Part shown: positions 55,101-63,949 of the stretch, one piece after another
Numbering within the stretch: position 1 is the stretch's first letter
Layout: each line of letters starts with the position of its first letter
Assembly (NCBI GenBank): GCA_030248215.1
Contig: JASANG010004073.1
Span: forward strand, 248,001-312,000
DNA: 64,000 bases
Direction of reading: 5' to 3'
DNA from: Enoplolaimus lenunculus
Lineage: Eukaryota > Nematoda > Enoplea > Enoplida > Thoracostomopsidae
Translations under genes and position numbers: made by a program
Notes under the pieces: generated by a model
Told to the model about the DNA's origin: nothing
Seen by the model: only the letters and a program-made list of their open reading frames with translations
Database searches by the model: none

Positions 55101-58100
55101 AATTTTTCTAACAATAGCTACAAAACGTTGATTTGTTTTGTTAATACGATGAATGTTACACTTTATTTCATTCAACTGTAGCTTCCTAAGCATATTTCAT
55201 AAATGTGAGAAATTTTTTTCCTAAATATCAGAAATATTATTTTGTGTGTGGCTCCTGAGTCTCTAGGCTTTTTGTTACTCTTGTTACCATCAGTTTATGC
55301 ATACTTTTATAATATATATAAAATAAATATACATATATACATATATATGTATATAGAGAGATATATATGTTTACATGTGATTTTTGTTCTATTTCAACTA
55401 TTAGCACTATATTTTTTGTTTCAGTTGTTGTTTTACGCCGAAGGCTTCACATCAGATAAAGAACTTGTTATTGTTGACAATATTGAATACCAAGCTGAAT
55501 TATGTGATGGTGGCGGCGGTGGGGTAAAATCTATTTAATTCTATAAACTTTTTTCTTTATCCATCTGTCTTATGGTTCACTGAGCCGCAAAAGAAATTTT
55601 TTCCATTTATTTTGGAAAAAGTAAAAAAATCATTTTTCCACTCATAATTTTTTCCCGAAAAAACAATCCTGAATTCTTTACTTTTCAATACGTTAGATCT
55701 TATTATTTTTTTAATTAATACACCAAATAAAGTTTTGTTTTAAGCAGTTTATATATAAAAATTGGTTTCAATTTAATTTTAATTTTTTATTTTAGGGTGA
55801 CGATTCAGAAGTATGCCCGTTATTGACTTGTAACTTTGAACCAGGTTAGTCTTTAAATACTACTTAAAACTTGTTTTAATTAATTTGTTCACAACACTTT
55901 TTAAATTTTGAAATTTTAAATGTAGATAAATTGTTGTCGCTGTTGCAGTTATATAATAAAGATATTAAATATTATTCAGCTTAAGGGCTAAGCTTAAGGG
56001 CACACACTGTAAAAAAGGGAGTCAAAACTCTCTGGGGGGGTTTTGAATGCAAACAGAAAGCGCCGAGCAATACAGGGGGGATTTTCTCGGGGGTAAAAAA
56101 CATTCCCCCCTTTACAGTGTACTGGCTATTGTTGCAAGGTGTAAATTCAAGTTTAACTTGAGCATACTTAATATAAAACAATTTTGAATCAAAGACTACA
56201 TTATGGACGAGTCTCATATGACCAGATGACTTTACCAATTGAAATTTTCCTGAGACTTTGTCAAAAAATACCAATTGGTGATATCGTAAACCACAACGAA
56301 CCTTAGCTCGAAAAAGTTCAAAATTTTGTTAATTTTCAAAGTCTGATTTAAAAATTTGAATTTGAAAATTTACCCCCAAGGAAGTAACCAATTTTTTTGA
56401 TGTGATATTTGAAGCCACACCATTTGGGAAGAATGTGTGCACATATTATCAGCTGATGTTGTTCCATCTTTCTACCGAAACAATTAAACCTTGAAAAATT
56501 TTGGTTTCTATTGATAAGCTTGTCCGCAGTGTGTTTTGTTTGAAAAAAATATCATTCACAAACGGGTAATAAATGAAATATCCATTTAAAAATAAACAGT
56601 CATGTTTTGAGAAAATGATTTTAATTTTTAAGTTTGGTTCTGTTGATACGTGCTACAGCCATTTGAGAATACGAAGCCAAAGTTTTAAATTTTTTTTTTA
56701 AATTTTCAAATTGAATTTTAGGTTCACAATGTGCCCGAGATGTGCCTGATGGCAATCGAGGCTGGCGTCTGGGACGTGGTCGGACTGGAAATTTGAACAC
56801 TGGAATCATTAATGATCCACACGGTGATAATGGTGAGTTTTTGCTGGCCTATAAATGAGCCTACACTGTAAATTTTTGTGTCTGAGTTAGGACTATGAGA
56901 ACTTAGAATTTTGAGTTGATTCAATTCATTCTGAGTTAGTTAAACGACTCAACCAGAGTCAACTCAACTCACAGTGAACACCCAACCACAGGAACAAGAC
57001 AAAAAAAAAACCAAACGCCAAAAAGCAACAAAAACGAAGCGAAAAGAAAAAACCAACGCACCCCAAAAAAAAAAAAAAAAGAAAAACAAACACAAACAAC
57101 ACCCACCAATCTAATCACATATTACACTCCACACTCCTACAAACCACATCCGAAACTGACACAATGAACAAAGAAAAATATAGAAAAAAAGAAAAACCAC
57201 CAAAACCAAAAAAATACTCTTTCCTATCAATTTATCAACATAAAAGAATAAATAAATCGAGAAAAAAACCAAAAAAAAAAAACAACAACTTGGTACCGTC
57301 TGTATACAAGAGAATGTACCCAGCGTGCGTTGCGTTTTTGGCTTACACTCGTTATTTGGGTGGAGTATTATTGAAAAGGTCGTTCAGTGTCACACGCCTG
57401 GCATAACCGCATTGCCTCATTGCTCTGTATAAATTGTTGAAAAAGCATGCAAATTTTGCGTTCGGATTCGCAGATTTTTGGCCGTCTAGTGCACATAAAA
57501 TTTCTACAGTCTTTGAGCTGGACAGTGCGAGTCCCCGTTTTTTTCGTTTTTGACCAAATCCTTTTTACCAAAATTTTGTTTTTCATCGCACTCCGAATTT
57601 TGTCTGCCCACTGAATGGTTGAGGGAATTGCCCGCCAAGGTGATCAGAAGTTTGAACGAAGGGGGTGGGGGGCTACTCGAACAACTCACGCCGGTATTTT
57701 TCGTTCCATGCATTTTTTTGGTCAGTTTCAAACTCATGTTTAGAGTCAACACCGACTCGTGTTGCTATCAACAAATTTAATTACAAATTTGTTTTGAGTT
57801 GTTTCAGTTGGATCTTACTCGTACATCAAAGGAACAGTGCCGCCATCGCCCCCGGACACATTTGCGTTGGGTCCATTCAGCCTTTCAGAGCCGAAACTTT
57901 TAGATTTTTGGTTATATAAAGCATCGTACGCTAGCGTTTTTCAGGTATACTGTTCTTTTAACCCGTTAACACATGAATATTTTCTATTTTCCCTGAGACC
58001 TGCTTTTATGCTAGGATTCGAATTCCAGTGACTGCAATGGGAGGCGTTTACCATCACCACTCAGCTGAACTCCAGTGACTGGAGTGGGAGGCGTTTACCA

Positions 58101-59758
58101 TCACCACTTAGCTATAGGAGCTTGACGCTCGAGTCCGAGGGGGTCTCACGTCTTGTGATGATTTAGTACTATGTATACGTGCTGCAATTGTTAAACACTG
58201 CGCGATATATATTATTTAACGTATATACACTGCGCTGATTTGCCCATAGGCAACTCTATGCGAGAAGGGGTTAAAAACGCGTAGGAAGCTTTGTCAGCCC
58301 CCCTACAGTTCTCTGTTTGCGTCCTGGAAATTGTTTGATCCGGTTTGAGAATTACACAAAATTTTCTCATCTCAACCGTGAGAAATTTTTGTCCCCTCAA
58401 AGATACCGTGTCAACTTCAGGTCTTATTGTAATTAACTGGTTCAATTGTTTTCAAATTGATTACAACCTGGCTCATGTGCAATGTACTGGTGCAAAACCA
58501 GGCGAAGCCTAACCAGATCTGCAAGATTAAAAGTTGAAGAAACATCAGAAATAGTAACCATTAATTTTTGTAAATTGGTGCCTTTCTGATTATTTTTCAG
58601 AGCTGTTTGATCATATGAGACCATCGAAGCAAATGTGTCACTTTAATTTTAATTGTTTCAGGTTTTACTGGACGGTTCCGAAATTTATCGCAATGACGAA
58701 ACTACACGATTTTCAAAACGATGGGAAAAACATCAAATTGAACTGCCGCCTGGGAAACACACGGTAAGAAGCATCCTGATCCGGGTGTAACCGGATAGTA
58801 AAATATAACGGATATGGGCTGTGTTCAAAATAAACGGAAACAGAAAACGGATATTTAAATAACGGAAACAGAAAACGGACATTAAAATAACGGAAACAGA
58901 AAACGGACATTAAAATAACGGAAACAGAAAACGGATATTAAAATAACGGAAACAGAAAACGGACATTAAAATAACGGAAACAGAAAACGGACATTAAAAT
59001 AACGGAAACAGAAAACGGATATTAAAATAACGGAAACAGAAAACGGACATTAAAATAACGGAAACAGAAAACGGATATTAAAATAACGGAAACAGAAAAC
59101 GGACATTAAAATAACGGAAACAGAAAACGGATATTAAAATAACGGAAACAGAAAACGGATATTGAAGTATAACAGCTTAAATGATGCATATTTTATGGTT
59201 GGCTAATAACATTGAGACGCGCAAAAATTATTCGAGTTTTCTATAATTTTAAATAAAAATAGCTCATGCGCTTAAATTGTTTAAGATTTCAAGCTAATGT
59301 TACTTTTATGTCCGCAACCGTAGATTAAGCCTATTTCTAAGCCTGAACCTCAGCTTCGGCGTTGTTTAAAAGTATAAAACTAAGCCTAAGCCTAATCGCA
59401 GGCAACAAGGTATAGTCTAAAATCTAAGCCTACTCTTTTGCAGTTTCACCAGAAAACGAGGTGGTCCTAAACGTACTATGAACCAGTTTTCAGATGAATT
59501 TATTAATTTTTATTTCAAATCGAACTATTGCAGTTTCAGCATATCTGTATTGAAAAGTTAAAAAACAACAAAAAAGAAAGATTTTTACCGGAATATTTTA
59601 AAACTTTCAAATGTTTAATATTTGATTTTTAATATTATTTTTTTGTTATTTTTTTATATTTTTAGCTTGAATTTGCGGCATCAAATTTACGTGAACATCA
59701 GTATGTCGGAGTTGATGATTTGGTTATGAATGATGTTAATGGTCGAGCTTATTGTTAA
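49129..59758 (+). CDS. Secreted protein with two MAM-like domains, 11 exons, 368 aa
   Basis: Extracellular adhesion-type protein by inference. Exons 49129-49180, 52316-52357, 52819-52989, 53913-54021, 54598-54739, 55425-55523, 55796-55844, 56722-56832, 57808-57944, 58662-58763 and 59666-59758 join in frame (1107 bp with stop). All internal acceptors are T-rich and end in TTTCAG or TTTTAG; donors are GTAAGT-like. A short hydrophobic start (HWFMFMLIFVI) suggests a signal peptide. Two repeats of ~150 residues follow: one from DLDCSGIDDCRW (~43) to VIVDNIEYQAELC (187-199), then a Gly linker, then one from TCNFEPGSQC (~216) to VGVDDLVMNDVNGRAYC (352-368). The Cys/Trp-rich start, the central F-L-S-DP or F-ALGPF strand and the closing V-DD-V strand are what a MAM fold shows. 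Introns hold MITEs of groups A, B, D, F, U and W and an A-rich tract. The first exon is the least secure part. Confidence 0.7.
49288..50518. mobile_element. Group K element expanded into a 30/31-bp satellite
   Basis: Starts TTAGGGTTGCGCTATACTTG and ends AAAGTATAGCACAAACCTTA. 49370-50390 is about 33 copies of ACATCGTCCGTCACCGTCCG plus TCCACCGTACA or a GCCCCCGTACA variant; the first part has 31-bp and later parts 30-bp units. The 363-codon open frame over it is a repeat artefact. It lies in intron 1 of the MAM-like gene. Confidence 0.9.
50516..50714. mobile_element. Group K MITE
   Basis: TTAGGGTGGCTCTATACTTA to AAAAGTATTGCGCCACCTTTA; CGGACGATGACGG words inside. Confidence 0.78.
50712..50796. 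mobile_element. Group K MITE, minimal (85 bp)
   Basis: TTAGGGTTACGCTATGGTTT to ACATAGCGCAACCCTAA, immediately abutting the previous copy. Confidence 0.75.
51045..51275. mobile_element. Group K MITE, right end cut
   Basis: TTAAGGGTTGCGCTATATTT at the left, GACGTCATCAAAAGTATA at the right before the terminus is lost. Confidence 0.7.
51476..51582. mobile_element. Group K MITE, short
   Basis: CTAAGGTGACGTTATACTTG to AAGGTATAACGCCACCCTTA. Confidence 0.7.
51762..51950. repeat. 17-bp tandem array
   Basis: GAGTAATTTGAGAATTT repeated about nine times with shorter variants at the left. Intron 1 of the MAM-like gene. Confidence 0.88.
52101..52217. mobile_element. Small inverted-repeat element (group T)
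   Basis: GTATATGTCGTAGGCCC and GGGCTACGACATATAC bracket ~85 bp that includes TCCGCGTTGGGATAGTCCAA. Confidence 0.6.
52316..52357 (+). CDS. MAM-like gene exon 2
   Basis: Short 42-bp exon (VIGGNTGVEPFSD) between TTTAATTTCAG and G/GTAAGT, phase 1 on both sides. Confidence 0.65.
52819..52989 (+). CDS. MAM-like gene exon 3 (first domain start)
   Basis: Encodes residues 33-88, including LDCSGIDDCRW and IDWYKLFGDPDP, with coding-like composition. Acceptor AAATTTCAG, donor G/GTACGA, phase 1 both sides. Confidence 0.8.
53170..53350 (-). mobile_element. Group B MITE in intron 3 of the MAM-like gene
   Basis: GGCCAATGTTACTTTAAGGG to CCCTTAAAGTAACATGGGCC; two short CCTAAG blocks. Flanking duplication not visible. 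Copies of the 40-bp motif flank it (53037 and 53395). Confidence 0.85.
53913..54021 (+). CDS. MAM-like gene exon 4
   Basis: Encodes PSYIVFPDEKRAAGDRAFLV and SDPILCARDQNLRF; acceptor AAAATTTCAG (phase 1), donor GA/GTAAGT (phase 2). This is the central beta-strand region of the first domain. Confidence 0.8.
54123..54225. mobile_element. Group I MITE, left part
   Basis: CATTACACGCGTGCAAGTAT, TTGCTGCAAGAACTTATTAC. Intron 4 of the MAM-like gene. Confidence 0.6.
54598..54739 (+). CDS. MAM-like gene exon 5
   Basis: Encodes HWLTDNPSLRVCTRR and then a Ser/Pro-rich loop (SVSSSSPGPSS); acceptor ACATATTTTAG, donor GAA/GTAAGC, phase 0. A group A MITE begins about 30 bp after the donor. Confidence 0.8.
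54770..54946 (+). mobile_element. Group A MITE, right end lost, beside exon 5 of the MAM-like gene
   Basis: GGACCAAATATGGATCAGGG, GTGAGTCTGGTATAGAATAA, TTAGG array, then TACTACTGTTCCGC where it breaks off. Confidence 0.78.
55425..55523 (+). CDS. MAM-like gene exon 6 (end of first domain)
   Basis: Encodes LLFYAEGFTSDKELVIVDNI, then EYQAELCD and a run of Gly; acceptor TTGTTTCAG, donor GGG/GTAAAA, phase 0. Confidence 0.75.
55796..55844 (+). CDS. MAM-like gene exon 7 (linker, second domain start)
   Basis: Encodes GDDSEVCPLLTCNFEP; acceptor TTTATTTTAG, donor G/GTTAGT, phase 1. Confidence 0.75.
56005..56119. mobile_element. Group U small MITE
   Basis: CACTGTAAAAAAGGGAGTCA and CATTCCCCCCTTTACAGTG; inverted ends resemble group F (CACTGTAAA) with a different, G-rich interior. 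Confidence 0.7.
56722..56832 (+). CDS. MAM-like gene exon 8
   Basis: Encodes SQCARDVPDGNRGWRLGRGR and then TGNLNTGIINDPHGDN; acceptor TTGAATTTTAG, donor G/GTGAGT, phase 1. The Trp after the Cys pair matches the place of CRW in the first domain. Confidence 0.8.
56864..56978. mobile_element. Group F MITE, cut by an A-rich tract
   Basis: CACTGTAAATTTTTGTGTCT and onward to CAACTCAACTCACAGTGA, then composition changes abruptly. Confidence 0.65.
56980..57290. other. A/C-rich low-complexity tract inside the MAM-like gene
   Basis: About 300 bp of A-dominated sequence with C and little T or G, similar in texture to 35870-37025. It replaces the rest of the group F copy and ends at a group G fragment. 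It may be an assembly or base-calling artefact. Confidence 0.6.
57291..57405. mobile_element. Group G element fragment
   Basis: ACAAGAGAATGTACCCAGCG, GCGTTGCGTTTTTGGC. Confidence 0.6.
57808..57944 (+). CDS. MAM-like gene exon 9
   Basis: Encodes GSYSYIKGTVPPSPPDTFAL and GPFSLSEPKLLDFWLYKASY; acceptor GTTGTTTCAG, donor CAG/GTATAC, phase 0. A group D element sits 13 bp beyond the donor. Confidence 0.8.
57958..58274 (-). mobile_element. Group D MITE with duplicated tRNA-like half, intron 9 of the MAM-like gene
   Basis: TTAACCCGTTAACACATGAA to TGCGAGAAGGGGTTAA. The segment CCAGTGACTGNARTGGGAGG plus CGTTTACCATCACCACT occurs twice in tandem, duplicating the B box to A box interval. Confidence 0.85.
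58662..58763 (+). CDS. MAM-like gene exon 10
   Basis: Encodes VLLDGSEIYRNDETTRFSKR and WEKHQIELPPGKHT; acceptor TTGTTTCAG, donor ACG/GTAAGA, phase 0. Confidence 0.8.
58775..59170. repeat. 28-bp tandem array inside a group W element
   Basis: About twelve copies of AACGGAAACAGAAAACGG plus AYATTAAAAT at 58833-59165. The flank TGTAACCGGATAGTAAAATA resembles the element at 61884-62226. Intron 10 of the MAM-like gene. Confidence 0.88.
59293..59484 (-). mobile_element. Group B MITE, diverged
   Basis: GCTAATGTTACTTTTATGTC, CAACCGTAGATTAAGCC, CCTAAG units, TTTCACCAGAAAACGAGG and ACGTACTATGAACC. Confidence 0.68.
59666..59758 (+). CDS. MAM-like gene exon 11, stop
   Basis: Encodes LEFAASNLREHQYVGVDDLV then MNDVNGRAYC and TAA; acceptor TATTTTTAG. 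The VGVDDLV strand is the closing strand typical of MAM-type folds. Confidence 0.82.
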   Translation, partial: LEFAASNLREHQYVGVDDLVMNDVNGRAYC

Positions 59759-59806
59759 CACCCACATATATGCAAATTTTTATATGTAATATAATTAAAC
59801 ACTTAA

Positions 59807-59812
59807 AATAAA
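59807..59812 (+). terminator. Poly(A) signal AATAAA of the MAM-like gene
   Basis: Canonical AATAAA about 50 bp after the stop at 59758, in AT-rich sequence; placement fits a short nematode 3' UTR. Confidence 0.7.
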
Positions 59813-59927
59813 ACACTGAATTATATTTCAAATTAATTTTAGTAATAATTGAAACTCTATTGATAGAAGTCATCAGTCAAAAATTTTTTGGTAGAAAACT
59901 ATTGTTCAACTGACGAATTATGTGCGT

Positions 59928-60212
59928 TGTTGTGCTTGTAGCTGCAAATTATTCATGATAAATATATGCAAGGCATTATTATATATAATAGCCATATAAG
60001 TCGAATTTATTGATCAAAATTGGCTGACCTGTTAAATTATAGCTTTCGCTTGATATTTGTCGCCGACGTCTGCAAGTTATACATATAAATTCATGTCACG
60101 ATTCAGAATGAAAATAATGTTTCGTGGTAAATAATTTTCGTCGAAAGTAATTTGCGCAAGTTGCTGCTACGAGTTCTCGCTGCAAAAACTGGTACGTGTG
60201 AATAGGGCTTAC
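59928..60212. mobile_element. Group I MITE, diverged
   Basis: GTAGCTGCAAATTATTCATG to GTACGTGTGAATAGGGCTTA. It starts ~115 bp after the AATAAA of the MAM-like gene. Confidence 0.65.
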
Positions 60213-60271
60213 GAAATATGTAAACTCGATTCAAAGTGACTAAGCTAAATTAAAAACGTGGTTCTAGTTAT

Positions 60272-60752
60272 GCGGGGTTCACGTTACCAATTGTGCGCAG
60301 TACCTTGCATCTATAGCACACAAACAAAACTGGTACGTGTGAATAGAAAATAAAATGTTACACATAGCTAGGTTTTGATATACGGCCCTACATATATTGG
60401 TAGATTCAAGATGTCTGCTCGTAGCGTATATGAAAGCCAACAAAATGCACCTTCAAGCATTTACTTTAAAACGGCGCAGTACAGTGAGTTTTATACGACA
60501 AGTCTGGTTTAGTCTTTTTTACAATATATGTTTCGAAATAAAAAATACGCTAGCTAAAATTATTGTTAAAACAATCGCAAGGTGCTTATATCCGCAACAA
60601 AACGTCGACTAGGTACCCATAGCTACAAACTTACAGTACCCGTATGAGTAGTAGCTAGTTCACAACTTATTCATGTAGGTTGTTTTTACCTCCTGCTATG
60701 AGTAGTTGACAAAAGAGGTACCAAGCGCACAATTGGTAACGTGAACTCCGTA
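60272..60752. mobile_element. MITE with GGGGTTCACGTTACCAATTG ends (~480 bp)
   Basis: GCGGGGTTCACGTTACCAAT and ATTGGTAACGTGAACTCCG are inverted, and TGTGCGC/GCGCACA extend them. The interior has no convincing gene (a 71-codon frame lacks support). Confidence 0.72.
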
Positions 60753-61217
60753 TTACGTTTTAACTCATAAAAATTAACAAAGCCTAAAAACCGCTCATTA
60801 TACAATGCTAATAATGTTGCTCACAACAGCCACTGCCCTACACAGAACAGTCATTCGGTTCTCTTGTTTGTCAATTTTTGCAATACAGATTCAATTCAAC
60901 TGAACGAGCATTAATCTAAAATTTGGCAGCCATATTCACACAAACAATACAAAAAGTTCATTTCTTCATATATACTGTTTATATATATGCGTTTTTGTAT
61001 AGCGGGCGAGATTTTTGCGTCGTTCAAATAAAATTAAATAAAAAATTTAAAATTTTAAATATAATTTAAATTACTTACAAACATATGAAGTTAAATGATT
61101 ACATTTAAATTAAATAAGTACAATTAAAATGAAACATGTGGATTTAAAAAATACCACGTTGAAACGATTATTTCACAGTGTATCCCAACCGAAAAATATT
61201 CCCCAAAATGTAAAACT

Positions 61218-61403
61218 TTAAGGATTGTGCTATTCTTCACGTCCGGCACCATTCGTCATTGTGCGTCACCCGTACGGCGCTGTCCATCACCGTCGGTCAC
61301 CATACGTTATCGTACGTGAGGTTACTCGTGTACGACACCACACTGGGACGGACGGTGACGAACGGCGCTACACCGTCAACAAAAGTATAGCGCAACCCTA
61401 AGG
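61218..61403. mobile_element. Group K MITE
   Basis: TTTAAGGATTGTGCTATTCT to AAAAGTATAGCGCAACCCTAA, single CGTCCGGCACC words inside. Confidence 0.78.
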
Positions 61404-61883
61404 GTTCGAATCAGTGTTCAACTCTTTTTCAAGGCTTCTTGTAGGTACAACACAGTTTTTATTGGTAATAATATTATATTTTATCACATTTAATTGAGAT
61501 CAAAACCAGACAAAAACAAACAAACACAATAATATATGTTTAGTAGCGGAGTTCGAACAGTAAAACATGAGCACAAGTATGTATATATCACGTATGCTGA
61601 GCATCTATTAGTCCAAATTGACAACTCGGCCGTGCCGAGCACTTTAATCCGAGCACAAATTGGGATTTTGAAGCCGAGTAAACATTACAAAAAAATGCAA
61701 TTTTCCACCAATAATATTACAGCTAAAATGTCATTTACGTTGACCAATCAGCGTTGAAGTAGCTTGATTTCCAGTAGTTGTTCAAGCTAACCGAATGAGA
61801 GCGATTGGTGGTTGTAACTACATAATTGTTACCAATTGGTCAAACAAGTGTTTAGAACACGACATCAATGTATACATCAGAGT
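61404..61883. other. Spacer, no gene seen
   Basis: A 73-codon frame at 61536 has no splice or codon support. No repeat recognised. Confidence 0.3.
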
Positions 61884-62226
61884 GTAATCGGATATCCGTT
61901 TCTGTTTCCGGTAAAAATTGGAGTCCGTTTCCGTTATAGAAATGACGAAAATTATGTTATTTGTACGTTGAAAATTAGTTATAAATCACGTAAATAGATC
62001 TCGCAATTTTTTGTTACAGATATGCTGCAATTGTAGGAAATGCTGAAAGAATTACAAAATTCATCCAAAATCTTAAAAATTTTGATGCATTCGCCATTTT
62101 TTCTTTAAAATTTTTGAAATACCGGTGACTTTATGGACGCCTCTGAAGTATTGACCGAAAAAAACATTTTTAACTTTTACACTACAATGCGTGTTTTCCG
62201 TTTCCGTTATTTTTACTATCCGTTTA
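61884..62226. mobile_element. Group W element without array
   Basis: TGTAATCGGATATCCGTTTC at the left and TTTCCGTTATTTTTACTATC at the right; relates to the array-bearing copy at 58775. Confidence 0.6.
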
Positions 62227-62482
62227 CTGTAGTGACCTGAATAAAAGGGGGGAATGATATTTATTTGGCCTCTCCAGAGGGTGCCCTCTTGTTATTCCCT
62301 TACAGACTGTTATTTATTTTTAATACAATTCGTGTTATTTGACATTTATGGACTCTAATTAGTGTTTAGAGACTCTATCCAGTTACGGATTCTTATTAGG
62401 AATACGGACTCAAATTGACTCGGACTCAAAATGGGATCCCCCTCTTATTACCCCTCTCCCTCTTTTTCGGGTCAATACAGTA
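62225..62482. mobile_element. Group J element, complete short form
   Basis: TACTGTAGTGACCTGAATAA to CGGGTCAATACAGTA. The two halves carry the phrases seen separately in the other J copies. Confidence 0.78.
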
Positions 62483-62876
62483 CACACTGGTATACATATA
62501 ATAGCGGCAATTAAAGGCCGGTCTGCTGTCTGATCTGGTTATAAAATGGTTTAAGAAAATTGAAAATAGTCTGAAATGTTTTCAAACTTTGGTGCAACAA
62601 ATGTAGACCTATTATCAAGTCTGTTTCAGGTTACTATTTTCAATATTTATTGTGACGCAAACTGATTCGAAGGGTGTCTGAATGAGTGCTGAAAGTAAAC
62701 TTCGGTCCAACTCGGGGTTGCGATCTGGTCTTCCTTTGTGGAAGGCTTTGGACACCTTAGAACCCCCTTGCTGAAATTGAAGCAAACGCCAGCATCAATT
62801 CTCCCAATGGCGTCATAAACTAGTCGATATCGTATGGTATAAATTTCAAAACCACTAATACAGTAGGCTCGCGTTG

Positions 62877-63081
62877 CACTGCAAAAAATGGTGAGTCAAA
62901 GTTACTCCCTTGGAAAAAGGTTACACGGGACTACACAAACAGTCAAATTCGATCCTCCAGAGTCAAACATGCGACTCAGTGAGTCGAATTTGACTCTGGT
63001 TGAGTCGAATTTGACTAAGTTGGTGCAATCCAGTGCAGCCTATTTCGGAGAGAGTCAATTTGACTCACCATTTTTGCACTG
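62877..63081. mobile_element. Group E palindromic MITE
   Basis: CACTGCAAAAAATGGTGAGT to GACTCACCATTTTTGCACTG. Confidence 0.83.
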
Positions 63082-63365
63082 TAAAATTAGCGCAGTATTC
63101 TCAACTGTGTGTGGCACCTATCACCAGACTGTCCCTAAAGATAATGATGAACTAATTGCCCAAATCGTTCTATTTGCTACATTTTGCAGGTTTCCGTTCA
63201 GTGATTAGAAAGTTTAAAAGACCTGCTGCCGCAGTTACAAATAGGTGTTGTACGCATTTGAAAATACGATCCTTAGAATCTACAACGGGAAGGTGTACCT
63301 AACATTTCCAAACACTCGGGTTTTGGTTTTATAAGATGAAAAATTTATTCCTAAAATCCGATGTG

Positions 63366-63545
63366 GGAACGTTTTCTGTGGGACTACACAAGAGGAACAT
63401 TATGCTTTAGACTATTTTTTTTGCTTGGCTTAGGCTTTAGGCTTAAGCTTAGGCTTAGGAATATGCTCATTGTTACGCTTAGGCTTAGGGTTAGACTTAG
63501 GAATATGGTTATAATACTGTTCCGCCTCTGTTCTTTACATTGGCC
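63366..63545 (+). mobile_element. Group A MITE, left terminus lost
   Basis: GGAACGTTTTCTGTGGGACT, short TTAGGC blocks around ATATGCTCATTGTTACGC, right end GTTCTTTACATTGGCC. Confidence 0.8.
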
Positions 63546-63746
63546 CTTATAAACAACCTATGTGGTACTTATTTTGAATTTTTGTTCTACACCATGACAT
63601 ACGCAAGTTAATTATAAATGCCATTATTATAAAGCTGACCATTACTACTAAAATGCAACGAAGTATACTTCTATATTTCTAAACTTGATCGAAATTTGCT
63701 TTAGCTGAAACATGCGGTTAGAATGCCACCCCCTCCATTTTGAGAT

Positions 63747-63949
63747 TTATGGCAATTGCCCGTACCCCCCACGACCACCCTGAGGTAAACCGATACCTCC
63801 GCCACCGGCTGCATAATTCGGTGCCCCTCCGTATCCAGCTTGTTGCGCTTGCTGATGCGCCGCAACCCCAGCCATGACGCCTTGAGTAACTCCGGCGACA
63901 ACGGCCGGATCTTGCATTGCTGGCGTTTGAAATTGTTGCGCTGCCACTC
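63747..63949 (-). CDS. Last exon of a Gly/Ala/Gln-rich protein (gene continues off the right edge)
   Basis: After an acceptor TTTGTCTCTAG (phase 1) the minus strand encodes 66 residues then TAA: VAAQQFQTPAMQDPAVVAGV, TQGVMAGVAAHQQAQQAGYG, and a Gly-rich end GGRGGYGQLP. Composition is far richer in G+C and codon-regular than the surroundings. It reads as a low-complexity C-terminal tail such as many membrane-traffic or RNA-binding proteins have; I cannot identify the family from the tail. Confidence 0.5.
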
